Positions 9,001 to 17,320 of a stretch of 52,217 nt of DNA are shown here, piece after piece. Every line of letters begins with the position of its first letter. Position 1 is the first letter of the stretch. The DNA is from Verrucomicrobiaceae bacterium (lineage in GTDB: Bacteria; Verrucomicrobiota; Verrucomicrobiia; Verrucomicrobiales; Verrucomicrobiaceae). Location of the stretch: assembly GCA_947440575.1 (NCBI GenBank), contig CANETF010000010.1:1-52217 (forward strand), given 5' to 3'. A program made the translations under genes and the position numbers. The notes beneath the pieces are model-generated. The model had not been told where the DNA came from, searched no databases, and saw nothing but the letters and a program-made list of their open reading frames with translations.

Positions 9001-10370
9001 GCGTGACCTCAAACCTCGACGGTGACCTCACCAACGACCTCATCGAATACACCTTCGACACCAACCCCGCCAACGGCCTCATCACCTCCCCCCTCTATCG
9101 CGTCCAGCACAACTCCGGCACCAACCGCTTCGCCTCCAGCTACACCCTCCGCGAACAAGGCCGCACCGACGTCAGCGTCCGAGTCCAGGTCCTCGCAAAC
9201 CTCGCCAACTCCCCCTCCGGCTGGACCAACGCCACCGCTCTCCCCACCTCCGCCTCAAACGGCAACGGCACCCGCACCGTCACCCTCGCTGACCTCGAGG
9301 CTGAACCCGGCTTCTCCGGTGCCGAATTCGGCTTCGTCCGCTTCCTCGTCTCCCTCGACGCCGACCTCAACGGCACCCCCGAAGCCACCACCCCCACCAG
9401 CGCCTTCGGTTGGCAGCGCCGCACCCTCCCCGCCAGCGCCACCTCGAGCTGGAGCGCCTCCCTCATCCCCTCCCCCGCCACCCTCCTCTCCGGAAAAATC
9501 ACCGCCGTCTCAGGTTCCTCGCTGAACCTCGCCGACGCCCTCACCGGCCAGGGCAACTTCCCCGCCGCCTCCTTCATCAACCACTTCATCGAAATCCTCG
9601 ACGGCCCCCACGCCGGCCATCGCCTCCTCATCGACACCGCCGCCTCCTCCGGCACCCTCGCCGCCATCCAGCTCACCTCCTCCCTCTCGACCCTCACCAC
9701 CCTCCCAGGCACCCTCGCCACCGCCGCCTTCACCATCCGCCCCGCTCGCACCCTCGCCGCCGCCTTCCCCCCAGCCTCTTTCATCGCCACCAACGACCCC
9801 GCCACCGCTGACCGCGTCCAGTTCTTCTCCAACACCACCCAAAGCTACACCTCCTACTGGCTCTTCACCGGCGGTGGCAATCCCTACTGGGTCCTGGTCG
9901 GCGACACCAACCTCTCCAACAACCGCAACACCGTCCTCATCGACCCCGCCGCCGGCGCCCTCATCCAACGCCGCGCCGCCCCCCTCACCCTCACCACCAC
10001 CGGCGACCTCCGCTCCACCCCCTTCGCCTTCCGCCTCGGCACCAGACAAAACCTCATCGCCAACCCCTGGCCCTTGACTCAAACCCCCGCCTCCCGCTCT
10101 CTCACCACCGCCAACGGCCTCACCGGCAACACCCAGGCCGCCACCGCCGACTCCCTCTCCATCTGGGGTCCCGACCTCACTCCTCCCACCGTCGGTTTCA
10201 CCTCCTACTTCCTCTTCAAATCCGGCCCCGTCGAACGCTGGGTCCTCCAAGGCGACCCCTTCCTCAACGACCGCTCCACCTCCAACCTCTTCCTCCCCGG
10301 CCGCGCCTCCTTCTGGAAATCCATCACCGGCCTCCCCGCCTTCGTCCTCCCCTCCCCCTGGACCCCATAG
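6054..10370 (+). CDS. Giant SdrD_B-repeat surface/secreted protein, 1438 aa
   Basis: Large extracellular protein, probably structural or adhesive. Residues 1-33 are a signal peptide (hydrophobic ALLLLSACVNLM, cleavage near WAQA). Seven tandem SdrD_B/Cna-B-like beta-sandwich repeats of about 115 residues follow (starting near residues 37, 150, 265, 379, 495, 608 and 725). They alternate between two types: odd repeats carry GNPADPD and DPNGDGNPADG motifs, even repeats carry NDGLF and DLNNNGLIDSGE-type Asp/Asn loops that resemble calcium-binding loops. A further carboxypeptidase-regulatory-like segment lies near 840-960. The last ~320 residues (from about 1120; e.g. YWVLVGDTNLSNNRNTVLI) resemble a C-terminal module I associate with Verrucomicrobia surface proteins (TIGR02597-like; tentative). 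No sortase or PEP-CTERM signal is visible. Confidence 0.85.
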   Translation: MFRPLSFFCRSRSALLLLSACVNLMDSSLWAQAPSSFTASGYVRRDGDGNGDPSDPDTPMAGVIVRLHSDPNGDGNPADGAIIATTATDSGGYYEFNIPNGTYVIQQIDPLSAISTYDSQGSLTDSLTAITIAGSSQSDLDFLDFGAQLFAVSGRVFADSAPNDGLFGPTDQPVGAVLIRLHADLNNNGLIDSGEPLITDAATGLTGRFGFGGLVAGFYVVQELDPVGATSVNDRSGSPSDNQNGVQITTADVTNADFLDQGITVAAIRGNVRDDLNNNGNPADPDPPLGGVQLLLFTDPNADGNPFDGYAVSLTATNLLGNYSFPQLPSGSYVVFQFAPQGATSTWDAQGSILDGMVGVTIAGSDATGRDFLDTAALLGTASGFVTEDGGNQDGLFTMDDAEVAGVEFRIYADLDGNAIVSADDIDLGLTTSIVGGSFQFTRLVYGLYVVEENVPSGATPVNDLGGSEDDGVMGFDLNSSDFQNLFFLNQGIAIASVSGSVRNDLNANGNPADPDPALPNVPITIHTDPNGDGNPAEGLLMGSTVTNALGTYQFPALAPRNYVVTATDVVGATSTYDTDAPLNDNRIRVTLSGTNLTARDFLDTGAILSTVSGSVFNDGPTSVGVFSGDDVPLPGVFLRLYADANANGSLDLTDPLITTTATIRSGAYNFPGLPSGNYLVNELDPPGTTSLADSQGNPTDNLIALSLSGTNFTGRNFLDTGATFSNVIGQVRDDADSDGNIADPDQPIPGVTVRLYIDLYSDGQLTVEDIYLGGDVVTDSNGQFTFTNLPGGSYLLQEVDPRGGTSTGDSQGANDNLVGVQLTNANDSTTVFLDAYDPTGYLYDAVTGQILSGGSVSVSGPAAANLILNGSTGQYVFETTTPGTYTITVIAPPGFIAAPLRSALPTALDPTGMANPTALGSGENPTSPGFLTAATAIANPFHTQITLAPGDPLVINNNFPFVRIDPPSFAYWTASKPGAGGSVTSNLDGDLTNDLIEYTFDTNPANGLITSPLYRVQHNSGTNRFASSYTLREQGRTDVSVRVQVLANLANSPSGWTNATALPTSASNGNGTRTVTLADLEAEPGFSGAEFGFVRFLVSLDADLNGTPEATTPTSAFGWQRRTLPASATSSWSASLIPSPATLLSGKITAVSGSSLNLADALTGQGNFPAASFINHFIEILDGPHAGHRLLIDTAASSGTLAAIQLTSSLSTLTTLPGTLATAAFTIRPARTLAAAFPPASFIATNDPATADRVQFFSNTTQSYTSYWLFTGGGNPYWVLVGDTNLSNNRNTVLIDPAAGALIQRRAAPLTLTTTGDLRSTPFAFRLGTRQNLIANPWPLTQTPASRSLTTANGLTGNTQAATADSLSIWGPDLTPPTVGFTSYFLFKSGPVERWVLQGDPFLNDRSTSNLFLPGRASFWKSITGLPAFVLPSPWTP

Positions 10371-10394
10371 CAAGGCCCAAATGGCCTCCCCCAA

Positions 10395-10422
10395 GGTGGG
10401 GCAAGCATCTTGCTTACCCCCT
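10395..10422. repeat. Intergenic hairpin of the GGGGCAAG type, copy 1
   Basis: Imperfect stem GGGGCAAGCA / TGCTTACCCC, 27 bp after the giant gene. A related hairpin lies at 27926-27956. It may serve as a terminator or RNA-stabilising structure. Confidence 0.45.
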
Positions 10423-10573
10423 CCCAAAAAAGCTCAGCCACCCCTGCCCGCCCTCACCGCCCTTTTCCCCATCCAGCACTCCCCCCTCCGCGCCTCCCCC
10501 TCTCCGCGCCTCTGCGTGCCCAAAACGCCCCTCCCCCGGAAAACCCCGCTCACCCCGGCGCGTATCAACTCCC

Positions 10574-13252
10574 GTGCGCCGTCTCGTCCTCTCCCTGCTC
10601 ACCCTCGCCCTCGCCTCCCCCGCGCAGGCCGCAGACGACCTCGCCTTCTTCGAGTCCCGCATCCGCCCTCTCTTCATCGAGAACTGCCTCGACTGCCACT
10701 CCGCCTCCTCCAAGATCAAAGGCGGCCTCTCCCTCGACCATCGCGACACCCTCCTCCGCGGCGGTGACACCGGCCCCGCCATCGTCCCTGGCGACCCCGA
10801 CCACAGCCGTCTCATCGAAGCCGTCCGCTACCACAATCGCGACCTCCAAATGCCCCCCAAAGGCGCCCTCACCGCCACCCAAGTCCGCGACCTCGAAACC
10901 TGGATCCAAAACGGCGCCCCAGATCCCCGCCCACCCCCTTCCCAAACTTCCTCCACCAAACAAACCGGCCTCACCCTCGAACAAGGCCGCCAGTTCTGGT
11001 CCTTCCAACCCCTCGCCTCCCCCGCCCTCCCCCCCGTCCAAAACAACGCCTGGCCCCGCACCCCCATCGACACCTTCATCCTCGCCGAACTCGAAAAGCA
11101 AAACCTCTCCCCCTCCCCTCCCGCCGACCGCCGCACCCTCATCCGCCGCGCCACCTTCGACCTCACCGGCCTTCCCCCCACCCCCGCCGAAATCACCGCC
11201 TTCCTCGCCGACAACTCCCCCGACGCCTTCCGCCGCCTCGTCGACCGCCTCCTCGCCTCCCCCCAATACGGCGAACGCTGGGCCCGCCACTGGCTCGACG
11301 TCGCCCGCTACGCCGACTCCAACGGCATGGACGAAAACGTCGCCTACGGTCACGCCTGGCGCTACCGCGACTACGTTGTCCGCGCCTTCAACGACGACAA
11401 ACCCTACGACCAGTTCCTCATCGAGCAGCTCGCCGGCGACCTCCTCCCCGCCCACGAACAGACCTCCCGCGAAGACGCCCTCGCCGCCACCGGCTTCCTC
11501 TCCCTCGGCGCCAAAATCCTCGCCGAAGCCGACCGCCAAAAACAGGAGCTCGACATCATCGACGAACAACTCGACACCCTCGGCAAAGCCTTCCTCGGCA
11601 TGACCTTCGGCTGCGCCCGCTGCCACGATCACAAATTCGATCCCGTCACCACCGCCGACTACTACGCCCTCGCCGCCATCTTCCGCGGCACCCGCTCCCT
11701 CGCCGACGACAAACTCGGCGCCATCAAATTCTGGTTCGAACACTCCCAGGCCACCCCCGAACAACTCGAAGCCAAAAAACAGCACGACCAGGCCGTCAAA
11801 GCCCAGGCCGCCAAAATCGCCAAACACAGCAAAGAAACCCGCGCCAAACTCAAAACCGAACTCCACACCCACGCCGCCGACTACCTCGCCGCCGCTGCCG
11901 AACTCCACGCCGACCCCGACTACCCCCAGGTCGAAGCCCTCGCCGCACGCCTCCACCTCCGCCCCCGCTACCTCCTCACCTGCCGCCTCTACCTCGCCCG
12001 CCACCCCGACCACCCCCTCTTCACTCGCTGGCACGAACTCGCCACCACCGGCCAGCTCACCGAACTCCGCCAACACTACACCCGCCTCTTCCAAAAACCC
12101 GCCGGCCCTGCCCTCGACGCCCTCCAGGACGCCGCCGGCTTCCTCGCCATCCCCGACAAAGACGCCGACGCCTTCGACGGCGAAATGCTCATGTCCTCCG
12201 AGCAGATGAAATCCGAACTCATGGCCCTGGAGGACCTCACCCCGGATCCCCCCGCCTTCATGGGAGTCACCGACGGCACCATCACCCCCGCCATGCCCAT
12301 CCACATCCGAGGCAGCTACCTCACCCTCGGCCCACCCATCGCCCGCGGCTTCCCCGCCGTCATGCGCACCTCCCTCACAAAACCCGTCTTTCCTGCCAAA
12401 CAAAGCGGTCGCCTCGACCTCGCCCGCTGGCTCGCCTCCAGCGAGCACCCCCTCACCGCCCGCGTCGCCGTCAACCGCCTCTGGCGCTGGCACTTCGGCC
12501 GCGGACTCGTCTCCAGCACCGAAAACTTCGGCGTCCTTGGCGACCGCCCCTCCCACCCCGCCCTCCTCGACTGGCTCGCCCGCACCTTCATCGAAAACAG
12601 CTGGAGCCTCAAGGAAATGCACCGCCTCCTCATGAACTCCGCCGTCTACCAGCAAAGCTCAGACACCCCCTCCACCCAACCTACCGAGCATCCCGACCCC
12701 GAAAACAAACTCCTCTCCCGCATGAATCGCCAGCGCCTCGAAGCCGAGCAACTCCGCGACTCCCTCCTCGCCGTCTCCGGCTCCCTCGACCTCCAGCTCG
12801 GCGGCAAAACCCTCCCCCTGCGCAATCGCGAGTTCGTCTTCAACCACACCTCCAAAGACAACACCACCTACGAAAGCCCCCGCCGCGCCCTCTACCTCCC
12901 CATCATCCGCAACCACCTCAACGACATCCTCGAACAGTTCGACTACCCCGACCCCACCATGCCCACTGGCAGCCGCAACGCCACCGTCGTCGCCCCCCAA
13001 GCTCTCCTCATGCTGAACTCCCCCTTCGTCATGGACTGCGCCTCCCGGCTCGCCCGCCACCTCCAGCAGTCCGCCCCCACCGACGCCCAACGCTACCACC
13101 TCGCCACCACCCTCCTCTACGCCCGCCCCCCCACCGCCCCCGAAACCACCCGCGCCCTCCACTGGCTCACCACCCAACCAGACCCATCTCAAGCCTGGAC
13201 CCAACTCTGCCACACCCTCCTCGCCACCAACGAATTCCTCTACCTGCGATGA
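10574..13252 (+). CDS. PSCyt1-DUF1549-DUF1553 protein, 892 aa
   Basis: Large secreted protein of a family typical of Planctomycetes and Verrucomicrobia, normally paired with DUF1501 proteins. A GTG start gives a signal peptide (RRLVLSLLTLALASPAQA). Next comes a planctomycete-type cytochrome c domain (PSCyt1) with C-L-D-C-H at residues 38-42 and an M-P-P-K motif near residue 94. PSCyt2/DUF1549 covers roughly 140-350 (PIDTFILAELEKQNL, FDLTGLPPTPAEI, YGERWARHWLDVARYADSNG) and includes a second C-A-R-C-H near residue 348. PSD1/DUF1553 covers roughly 615-880 (RVAVNRLWRWHFGRGLV, then the NRQRLEAEQLRDSLL region). The family is thought to act in periplasmic redox or polysaccharide use, but its reaction is not established. 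The stop overlaps the start of the DUF1501 gene by 4 bp, so translation is probably coupled. Confidence 0.93.
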   Translation: MRRLVLSLLTLALASPAQAADDLAFFESRIRPLFIENCLDCHSASSKIKGGLSLDHRDTLLRGGDTGPAIVPGDPDHSRLIEAVRYHNRDLQMPPKGALTATQVRDLETWIQNGAPDPRPPPSQTSSTKQTGLTLEQGRQFWSFQPLASPALPPVQNNAWPRTPIDTFILAELEKQNLSPSPPADRRTLIRRATFDLTGLPPTPAEITAFLADNSPDAFRRLVDRLLASPQYGERWARHWLDVARYADSNGMDENVAYGHAWRYRDYVVRAFNDDKPYDQFLIEQLAGDLLPAHEQTSREDALAATGFLSLGAKILAEADRQKQELDIIDEQLDTLGKAFLGMTFGCARCHDHKFDPVTTADYYALAAIFRGTRSLADDKLGAIKFWFEHSQATPEQLEAKKQHDQAVKAQAAKIAKHSKETRAKLKTELHTHAADYLAAAAELHADPDYPQVEALAARLHLRPRYLLTCRLYLARHPDHPLFTRWHELATTGQLTELRQHYTRLFQKPAGPALDALQDAAGFLAIPDKDADAFDGEMLMSSEQMKSELMALEDLTPDPPAFMGVTDGTITPAMPIHIRGSYLTLGPPIARGFPAVMRTSLTKPVFPAKQSGRLDLARWLASSEHPLTARVAVNRLWRWHFGRGLVSSTENFGVLGDRPSHPALLDWLARTFIENSWSLKEMHRLLMNSAVYQQSSDTPSTQPTEHPDPENKLLSRMNRQRLEAEQLRDSLLAVSGSLDLQLGGKTLPLRNREFVFNHTSKDNTTYESPRRALYLPIIRNHLNDILEQFDYPDPTMPTGSRNATVVAPQALLMLNSPFVMDCASRLARHLQQSAPTDAQRYHLATTLLYARPPTAPETTRALHWLTTQPDPSQAWTQLCHTLLATNEFLYLR

Positions 13253-14676
13253 GCCCCCCACTCCCATCCACACCCCTCTCCCGCCGCACCCTGCTCCAGC
13301 GCAGCGCCGCCGGCTTCGGCCACCTCGCCCTGCTCGACCTCCTCGCCCGTCAAAGCCCCGCCGCCCCTCCCAATCCGCAATCCCCAATCCGCAATCCGCA
13401 ATCGCACTTCCCCCCCCGCGCCAAACGCGTCATCTTCCTCTTCATGAAGGGCGGCCCCTCCCACGTCGACACCTTCGACCCCAAACCCCTCCTCACCCGC
13501 GACGACGGCGGCAAATACCCCTTCGAAGAACCCCGCATCAAATTCGCCGAAACCGGCAAACTCTTAAAATCCCCGTGGCAGTTCCGCCAATACGGCCAGA
13601 GCGGCCTCCCCGTCAGCGACCTCTTCCCCCACGTCGCCCAGTGCGCCGATGAATTGTGCGTCATCCGCTCCATGCACGGCAGCAACCCCGCCCACGGCGG
13701 CGCCCTCCTCAAACTCCACACCGGCAGCGACACCCAGGTCCGCCCCAGCATGGGCTCCTGGGTCCTCTACGGCCTCGGCACCGAAAACGAAAACCTCCCC
13801 GGCTTCATCACCATCTGCCCGACCCTCGCCCACGGCGGCGTCAACAACTGGGGCGCCGCCTTCCTCCCCGCCTCCTGCCAGGGCACCCCCATCGGCAACG
13901 CCGCCGTCCCCTCCGACCGCGCCCTCGTCAAACACATCCGCAACCCCGCCCTCAACCCCGCCACCCAGCGCGAGCAGTTAAAACTCCTCGCCCAACTCAA
14001 CCACGACCACCTCGCCCTCACCGGCGCCGACCTCGCCCTCGAAGGTCGCATCTCCAGCTTCGAACTCGCCTTCCGCATGCAGGCCGCCATGCCCGAAGCC
14101 CAGGACATCGACTCCGAAACCCCCGCCACCAAAAAACTCTACGGCCTCGACAACCCCGTCACCGCCAACTTCGGCCGCCAGTGCCTCATGGCCCGCCGCT
14201 TCGCCGAGCGCGGCGTCCGCTTCATCCAGGTCACCCACAGCGACAGCGAAGTCCAGTGGGACCAGCACAGCAACCTCTACAAAGGCCACTCCAAAAACGC
14301 CGCCGAAGTCGACCGCCCCATCGCCGCCCTCCTCAAAGACCTCAAACAACGCGGCCTCTTGGAAGACACCCTCGTCCTTTGGGGCGGCGAATTCGGCCGC
14401 ACTCCCACAGCCCAGGGCAAAGACGGCCGCGACCACAACCCCCACGGCTACACCATGTGGCTCGCCGGCGGCGGCGTGAAGCGCGGCCACATCCACGGCA
14501 GCACCGACGACTACGGCTACTACGCCCAGGAAGACAAAGTCCACCTCCACGACCTCCACGCCACCCTCCTCGCCCTCCTCGGCATCCAGCACGAAAAACT
14601 CACCCACCGCTACGCCGGCCGCGACTTCCGTCTCACCGACGTCTCAGGCCGCATCGTCAAAGAACTCTTCGCCTGA
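13249..14676 (+). CDS. DUF1501 protein with twin-arginine signal, 475 aa
   Basis: Sulfatase-fold protein of the DUF1501 family, the usual partner of the DUF1549/DUF1553 protein just upstream (ATGA overlap). The N terminus has a twin-arginine signal (SRRTLLQ at residues 11-17, then a hydrophobic segment), so it is exported folded. Alkaline-phosphatase-superfamily features include FLFMKGGPSHVDTFDPKP, RSMHGSNPAHGG, LVLWGGEFGRTP and DHNPHGYTMWLAGGG. A short Asn-Pro-Gln-Ser repeat at residues 41-51 is encoded by tandem CAATCCGCAATCC-type DNA (13371-13405) and forms a spacer between signal and domain. Substrate unknown. Confidence 0.93.
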   Translation: MSPPLPSTPLSRRTLLQRSAAGFGHLALLDLLARQSPAAPPNPQSPIRNPQSHFPPRAKRVIFLFMKGGPSHVDTFDPKPLLTRDDGGKYPFEEPRIKFAETGKLLKSPWQFRQYGQSGLPVSDLFPHVAQCADELCVIRSMHGSNPAHGGALLKLHTGSDTQVRPSMGSWVLYGLGTENENLPGFITICPTLAHGGVNNWGAAFLPASCQGTPIGNAAVPSDRALVKHIRNPALNPATQREQLKLLAQLNHDHLALTGADLALEGRISSFELAFRMQAAMPEAQDIDSETPATKKLYGLDNPVTANFGRQCLMARRFAERGVRFIQVTHSDSEVQWDQHSNLYKGHSKNAAEVDRPIAALLKDLKQRGLLEDTLVLWGGEFGRTPTAQGKDGRDHNPHGYTMWLAGGGVKRGHIHGSTDDYGYYAQEDKVHLHDLHATLLALLGIQHEKLTHRYAGRDFRLTDVSGRIVKELFA

Positions 14677-14913
14677 CCCCCCGTTCCACAGTCCCGCCTT
14701 CAGGCAGCCACCCCGGCGCGCGGAATTCCGATTCCGCAGCACCCCCGCAAACACCCAGCACATCCCACCCTCACCCGCCCCAAGACCCCCACCCCTACGC
14801 CTAGTTAGACCAAATCATTCCCCACATCCAAATACAATCACAATAGTGGTTCGCTTTGGATGAAGGCGGAAGCATTGAAAGTTTGAGTTTCAGCATTTAG
14901 TCTTAGCGCCAAT
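14677..14913. other. Intergenic boundary before the Mrr gene
   Basis: No gene. From about 14805 the base composition shifts abruptly from C-rich to AT-rich, marking the left edge of a probable acquired segment running to about 17300. Confidence 0.4.
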
Positions 14914-16572
14914 ATGGCGTCCCCAACCTACCGAGCTGAAGTCTTCCACCCCGAATTAAAGCTTCATCGGGTTATCACCGGTAAGGACCAGCTAGTGGTC
15001 TACTCCAAGGCACATGAACAAAAGCGGCGATGGGACGATCAGTGGAAGAAGATTCAGGAAATAGAAAGAAAAAATTGCGAACGCAATCAGAAGCTCGCTC
15101 ACGAAGACCAAATGTTAGAAAAGGCACGGGCCATCGCTGATGAGGCTGCATCAAAACGCGAGGTGATTCGGCGCATCCTCCAACACACATTGTCTGTAAA
15201 TGACCAGATCGACTGGAAGTCTCTTTACGACTACAGCGAATTCACCGCCCCTCGGCAGATCGATCCACACTATCTAGAGTTCGAAGCCCCGCCGAATGAA
15301 GCAGCGTATACGCCAGTCATTGGAATGATCGACTTCCTCATCCCCCCGCTGAGGAAACGGAAGATCGAATTTGCTAAGCGCGAGTATCAGGCGGCGATGG
15401 ATCGATGGAAGGCAGCCGTTGCCGAAGTCGAAGAAAAAAACAAACGAAAACAAAACGCGCTTCAAGATGTGTTAACCAAGATTAACTCCGAACGAGAAGC
15501 ATTTTACAGAGACCGAGACGCTCGTAACAAGGCCATAGAGAAGCAGGCGGTTTTGTATTTCGACAAAGATCCCGAAGCCGTTTTGGAATACTGCGACTTA
15601 GTCCTCTCAAAGAGTGAATATCCCTCGGACTTTGTGAAAGAATGGGAACTCTCCTATGTCCAAGAAACGTCAATTCTCATAGTGGATTACGAGTTGCCGC
15701 CTCCAACAGTGATCCCGCGGACAAAGGACGCGAAATTCGCCAAGTCCCGCGGTGAAATATCGACCACCGAGTTACCTGAATCAAAGATTAACGAAATCTA
15801 TGACGATCTACTTTACCAGATATGCTTGCGAACCATTCATGAATTGTTTGAGGCCGATTTAATCGGTGCGATTGCGATGGTAGTATTTAACGGATACGTG
15901 TCCTCTATCTCAGGTTCCACAGGGAACCTTGTGAGGACTTGCGTGATGTCAGCCCAAGCTTCGAAGGAAGAGTTTATCCAAATCAATCTCGCGAATGTCA
16001 TTCCAAAAGAATGCTTTAAGGGACTCAAGGGAGTTGGAAGTTCGAAACTCCACGGCATGGCACCGGTGCCCCCGATCTTGAGGATCGATAAATCGGACTC
16101 GCGGATTGTTGAGGCCTACTCGGTCATTGAGAGTGTGGATGATTCTATCAACCTCGCTTCGATGGACTGGGAAGATTTCGAACACCTCATTCGGGAAGTC
16201 TTTGCGGCCGAGTTCTCTAGCTATGGTGGCGAAGTCCATGTCACTCGAGCAAGTCGAGACGGTGGTGTGGATGCAATAGCTTTCGACCCCGATCCGATTC
16301 GAGGAGGGAAAATTGTCATTCAAGCCAAGCGCTACACCGGATCCGTTGATGTTGGTGCGGTTCGGGATCTTTACGGGACTATTCAGCATGAGGGCGCAAC
16401 AAAAGGTATCCTCGTCACCACTTCAAACTACGGGCCCGACGCATACAAGTTCGCCAAAGACAAACCGATTGCACTTTTGAATGGCGCCAATTTGCTACAT
16501 CTCCTCGAAAAGCACGGTCGTCGCGCGCGAATAGATCTAAAAGAAGCGAAGCAGCAAATGGCGCAACAATAG
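14914..16572 (+). CDS. Mrr-like restriction endonuclease with coiled-coil N-terminal region, 552 aa
   Basis: Probable defence nuclease. The C-terminal ~140 residues match the Mrr_cat (PD-(D/E)xK) fold: WEDFEHLIREVFAAEF, then RASRDGGVDAIAFD (catalytic Asp), then IVIQAKRY (Q-x-K motif), and LVTTSNYGPDAYKFA. The first ~240 residues are highly charged, with long helical, probably coiled-coil stretches (residues 35-75 and 160-215). The middle part (250-400) is unrecognised and probably recognises DNA or senses a signal. Mrr-type enzymes often cleave modified DNA; whether this one does cannot be told. No methyltransferase is adjacent. Composition is clearly lower in GC than the flanking genes, consistent with horizontal transfer, and a toxin-antitoxin pair follows. 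Confidence 0.85.
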   Translation: MASPTYRAEVFHPELKLHRVITGKDQLVVYSKAHEQKRRWDDQWKKIQEIERKNCERNQKLAHEDQMLEKARAIADEAASKREVIRRILQHTLSVNDQIDWKSLYDYSEFTAPRQIDPHYLEFEAPPNEAAYTPVIGMIDFLIPPLRKRKIEFAKREYQAAMDRWKAAVAEVEEKNKRKQNALQDVLTKINSEREAFYRDRDARNKAIEKQAVLYFDKDPEAVLEYCDLVLSKSEYPSDFVKEWELSYVQETSILIVDYELPPPTVIPRTKDAKFAKSRGEISTTELPESKINEIYDDLLYQICLRTIHELFEADLIGAIAMVVFNGYVSSISGSTGNLVRTCVMSAQASKEEFIQINLANVIPKECFKGLKGVGSSKLHGMAPVPPILRIDKSDSRIVEAYSVIESVDDSINLASMDWEDFEHLIREVFAAEFSSYGGEVHVTRASRDGGVDAIAFDPDPIRGGKIVIQAKRYTGSVDVGAVRDLYGTIQHEGATKGILVTTSNYGPDAYKFAKDKPIALLNGANLLHLLEKHGRRARIDLKEAKQQMAQQ

Positions 16573-16648
16573 CTGGAGCAGTTTAAGAAAAACTGTAACC
16601 GCTCATTTGGGACGGCGGAGGCGGATCTGAGCCGTTGTCACCTTGAGA

Positions 16649-16664
16649 CGTATGTTCTCATATG
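16649..16664. promoter_or_regulatory. Candidate operator of the toxin-antitoxin operon
   Basis: Near-perfect inverted repeat CGTATG-TTCT-CATATG about 105 bp upstream of the antitoxin start. Such operons are usually autoregulated through a palindrome, but this assignment is only positional. Confidence 0.25.
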
Positions 16665-16770
16665 CCCCTGCGCTGGCAACGGCCCACCCCCGCCTCATCA
16701 CACCCGAAAATGGGTGCATTCGGCAGAAAATACCGTCTTGGCTCCCATGACTTTCGTGGTAACCTGCCCC

Positions 16771-16995
16771 ATGACACTCGCGGAACTTCCCCAGATTCAA
16801 GCGCTCTCAGCCCGTGAAAAACTGGAATTAGTGGACGAGATTTGGAAAAGCGTGTCGGCAAATCCAGATTCCCTGGAAGTGACTCAAGATGAGCAGGAGA
16901 TATTGAAGAGCCGCTGGGCTGACTTTCTACGGAATCCAGCCTCCGCGCTCTCGGTCGACGACTTCAAAAGCCAAATCAATGCGCTCCGCGCATGA
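16771..16995 (+). CDS. Antitoxin, addiction module component family, 74 aa
   Basis: Small acidic protein of the 'putative addiction module component' family (TIGR02574 / PF09720). The start at 16771 (MTLAELPQIQALSAREKLELV) matches the family's usual N terminus; an in-frame ATG at 16714 would add 19 atypical residues. The family signature LSAREKLELVDEIWKS and the C-terminal W-x-x-x-L plus short tail are present. It would neutralise the ParE-type toxin encoded next, whose start overlaps this stop by 4 bp (ATGA). Confidence 0.88.
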   Translation: MTLAELPQIQALSAREKLELVDEIWKSVSANPDSLEVTQDEQEILKSRWADFLRNPASALSVDDFKSQINALRA

Positions 16996-17300
16996 GGGCT
17001 GTTCGAATTCTTCCAGCGGTCTTGCAGGACATCGCAGAGGCGGCTGCATGGTATGACGAGCAGAAGTATCCCGGTCTGGGCGACCACTTTCTGGAGGCGT
17101 TTTACGCATCTCTTTCGCACATTCAGCAGGACGGAGAGATTTACCGCGCAGCCTATCAGGACTTCCGCAAACTGCTGATCCGCCCCTTTCCATATTCGGT
17201 TTACTACCGCCTCCATTCCAGCACATGGATTGTGACCCTTGTCATCCATGCAGCCCGTAAACCGTCCACCGCACGCTCCCTGTTGCGTGCCCGGAAATAA
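16992..17300 (+). CDS. ParE/RelE-type toxin, 102 aa
   Basis: Toxin of the ParE/RelE superfamily. Family traits are the ILPAVLQDIAEAAAWYDEQ helix, GLGDHFLEAF, the RPFPYSVYYRL strand pair and the C-terminal VTLVIHAARKP. ParE members usually poison gyrase and RelE members cleave mRNA; the sequence alone does not decide, but pairing with a TIGR02574-type antitoxin is common for this branch. It is translationally coupled to the antitoxin. Confidence 0.9.
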   Translation: MRAVRILPAVLQDIAEAAAWYDEQKYPGLGDHFLEAFYASLSHIQQDGEIYRAAYQDFRKLLIRPFPYSVYYRLHSSTWIVTLVIHAARKPSTARSLLRARK

Positions 17301-17320
17301 GCCCGTTCCCAGCCCCCCCC

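Noticed and set aside
10565..12655. 696-codon minus-strand frame rich in Gly, Glu and Val
   Set aside because: Shadow of the DUF1549 gene caused by strong codon bias; no domain or signal.
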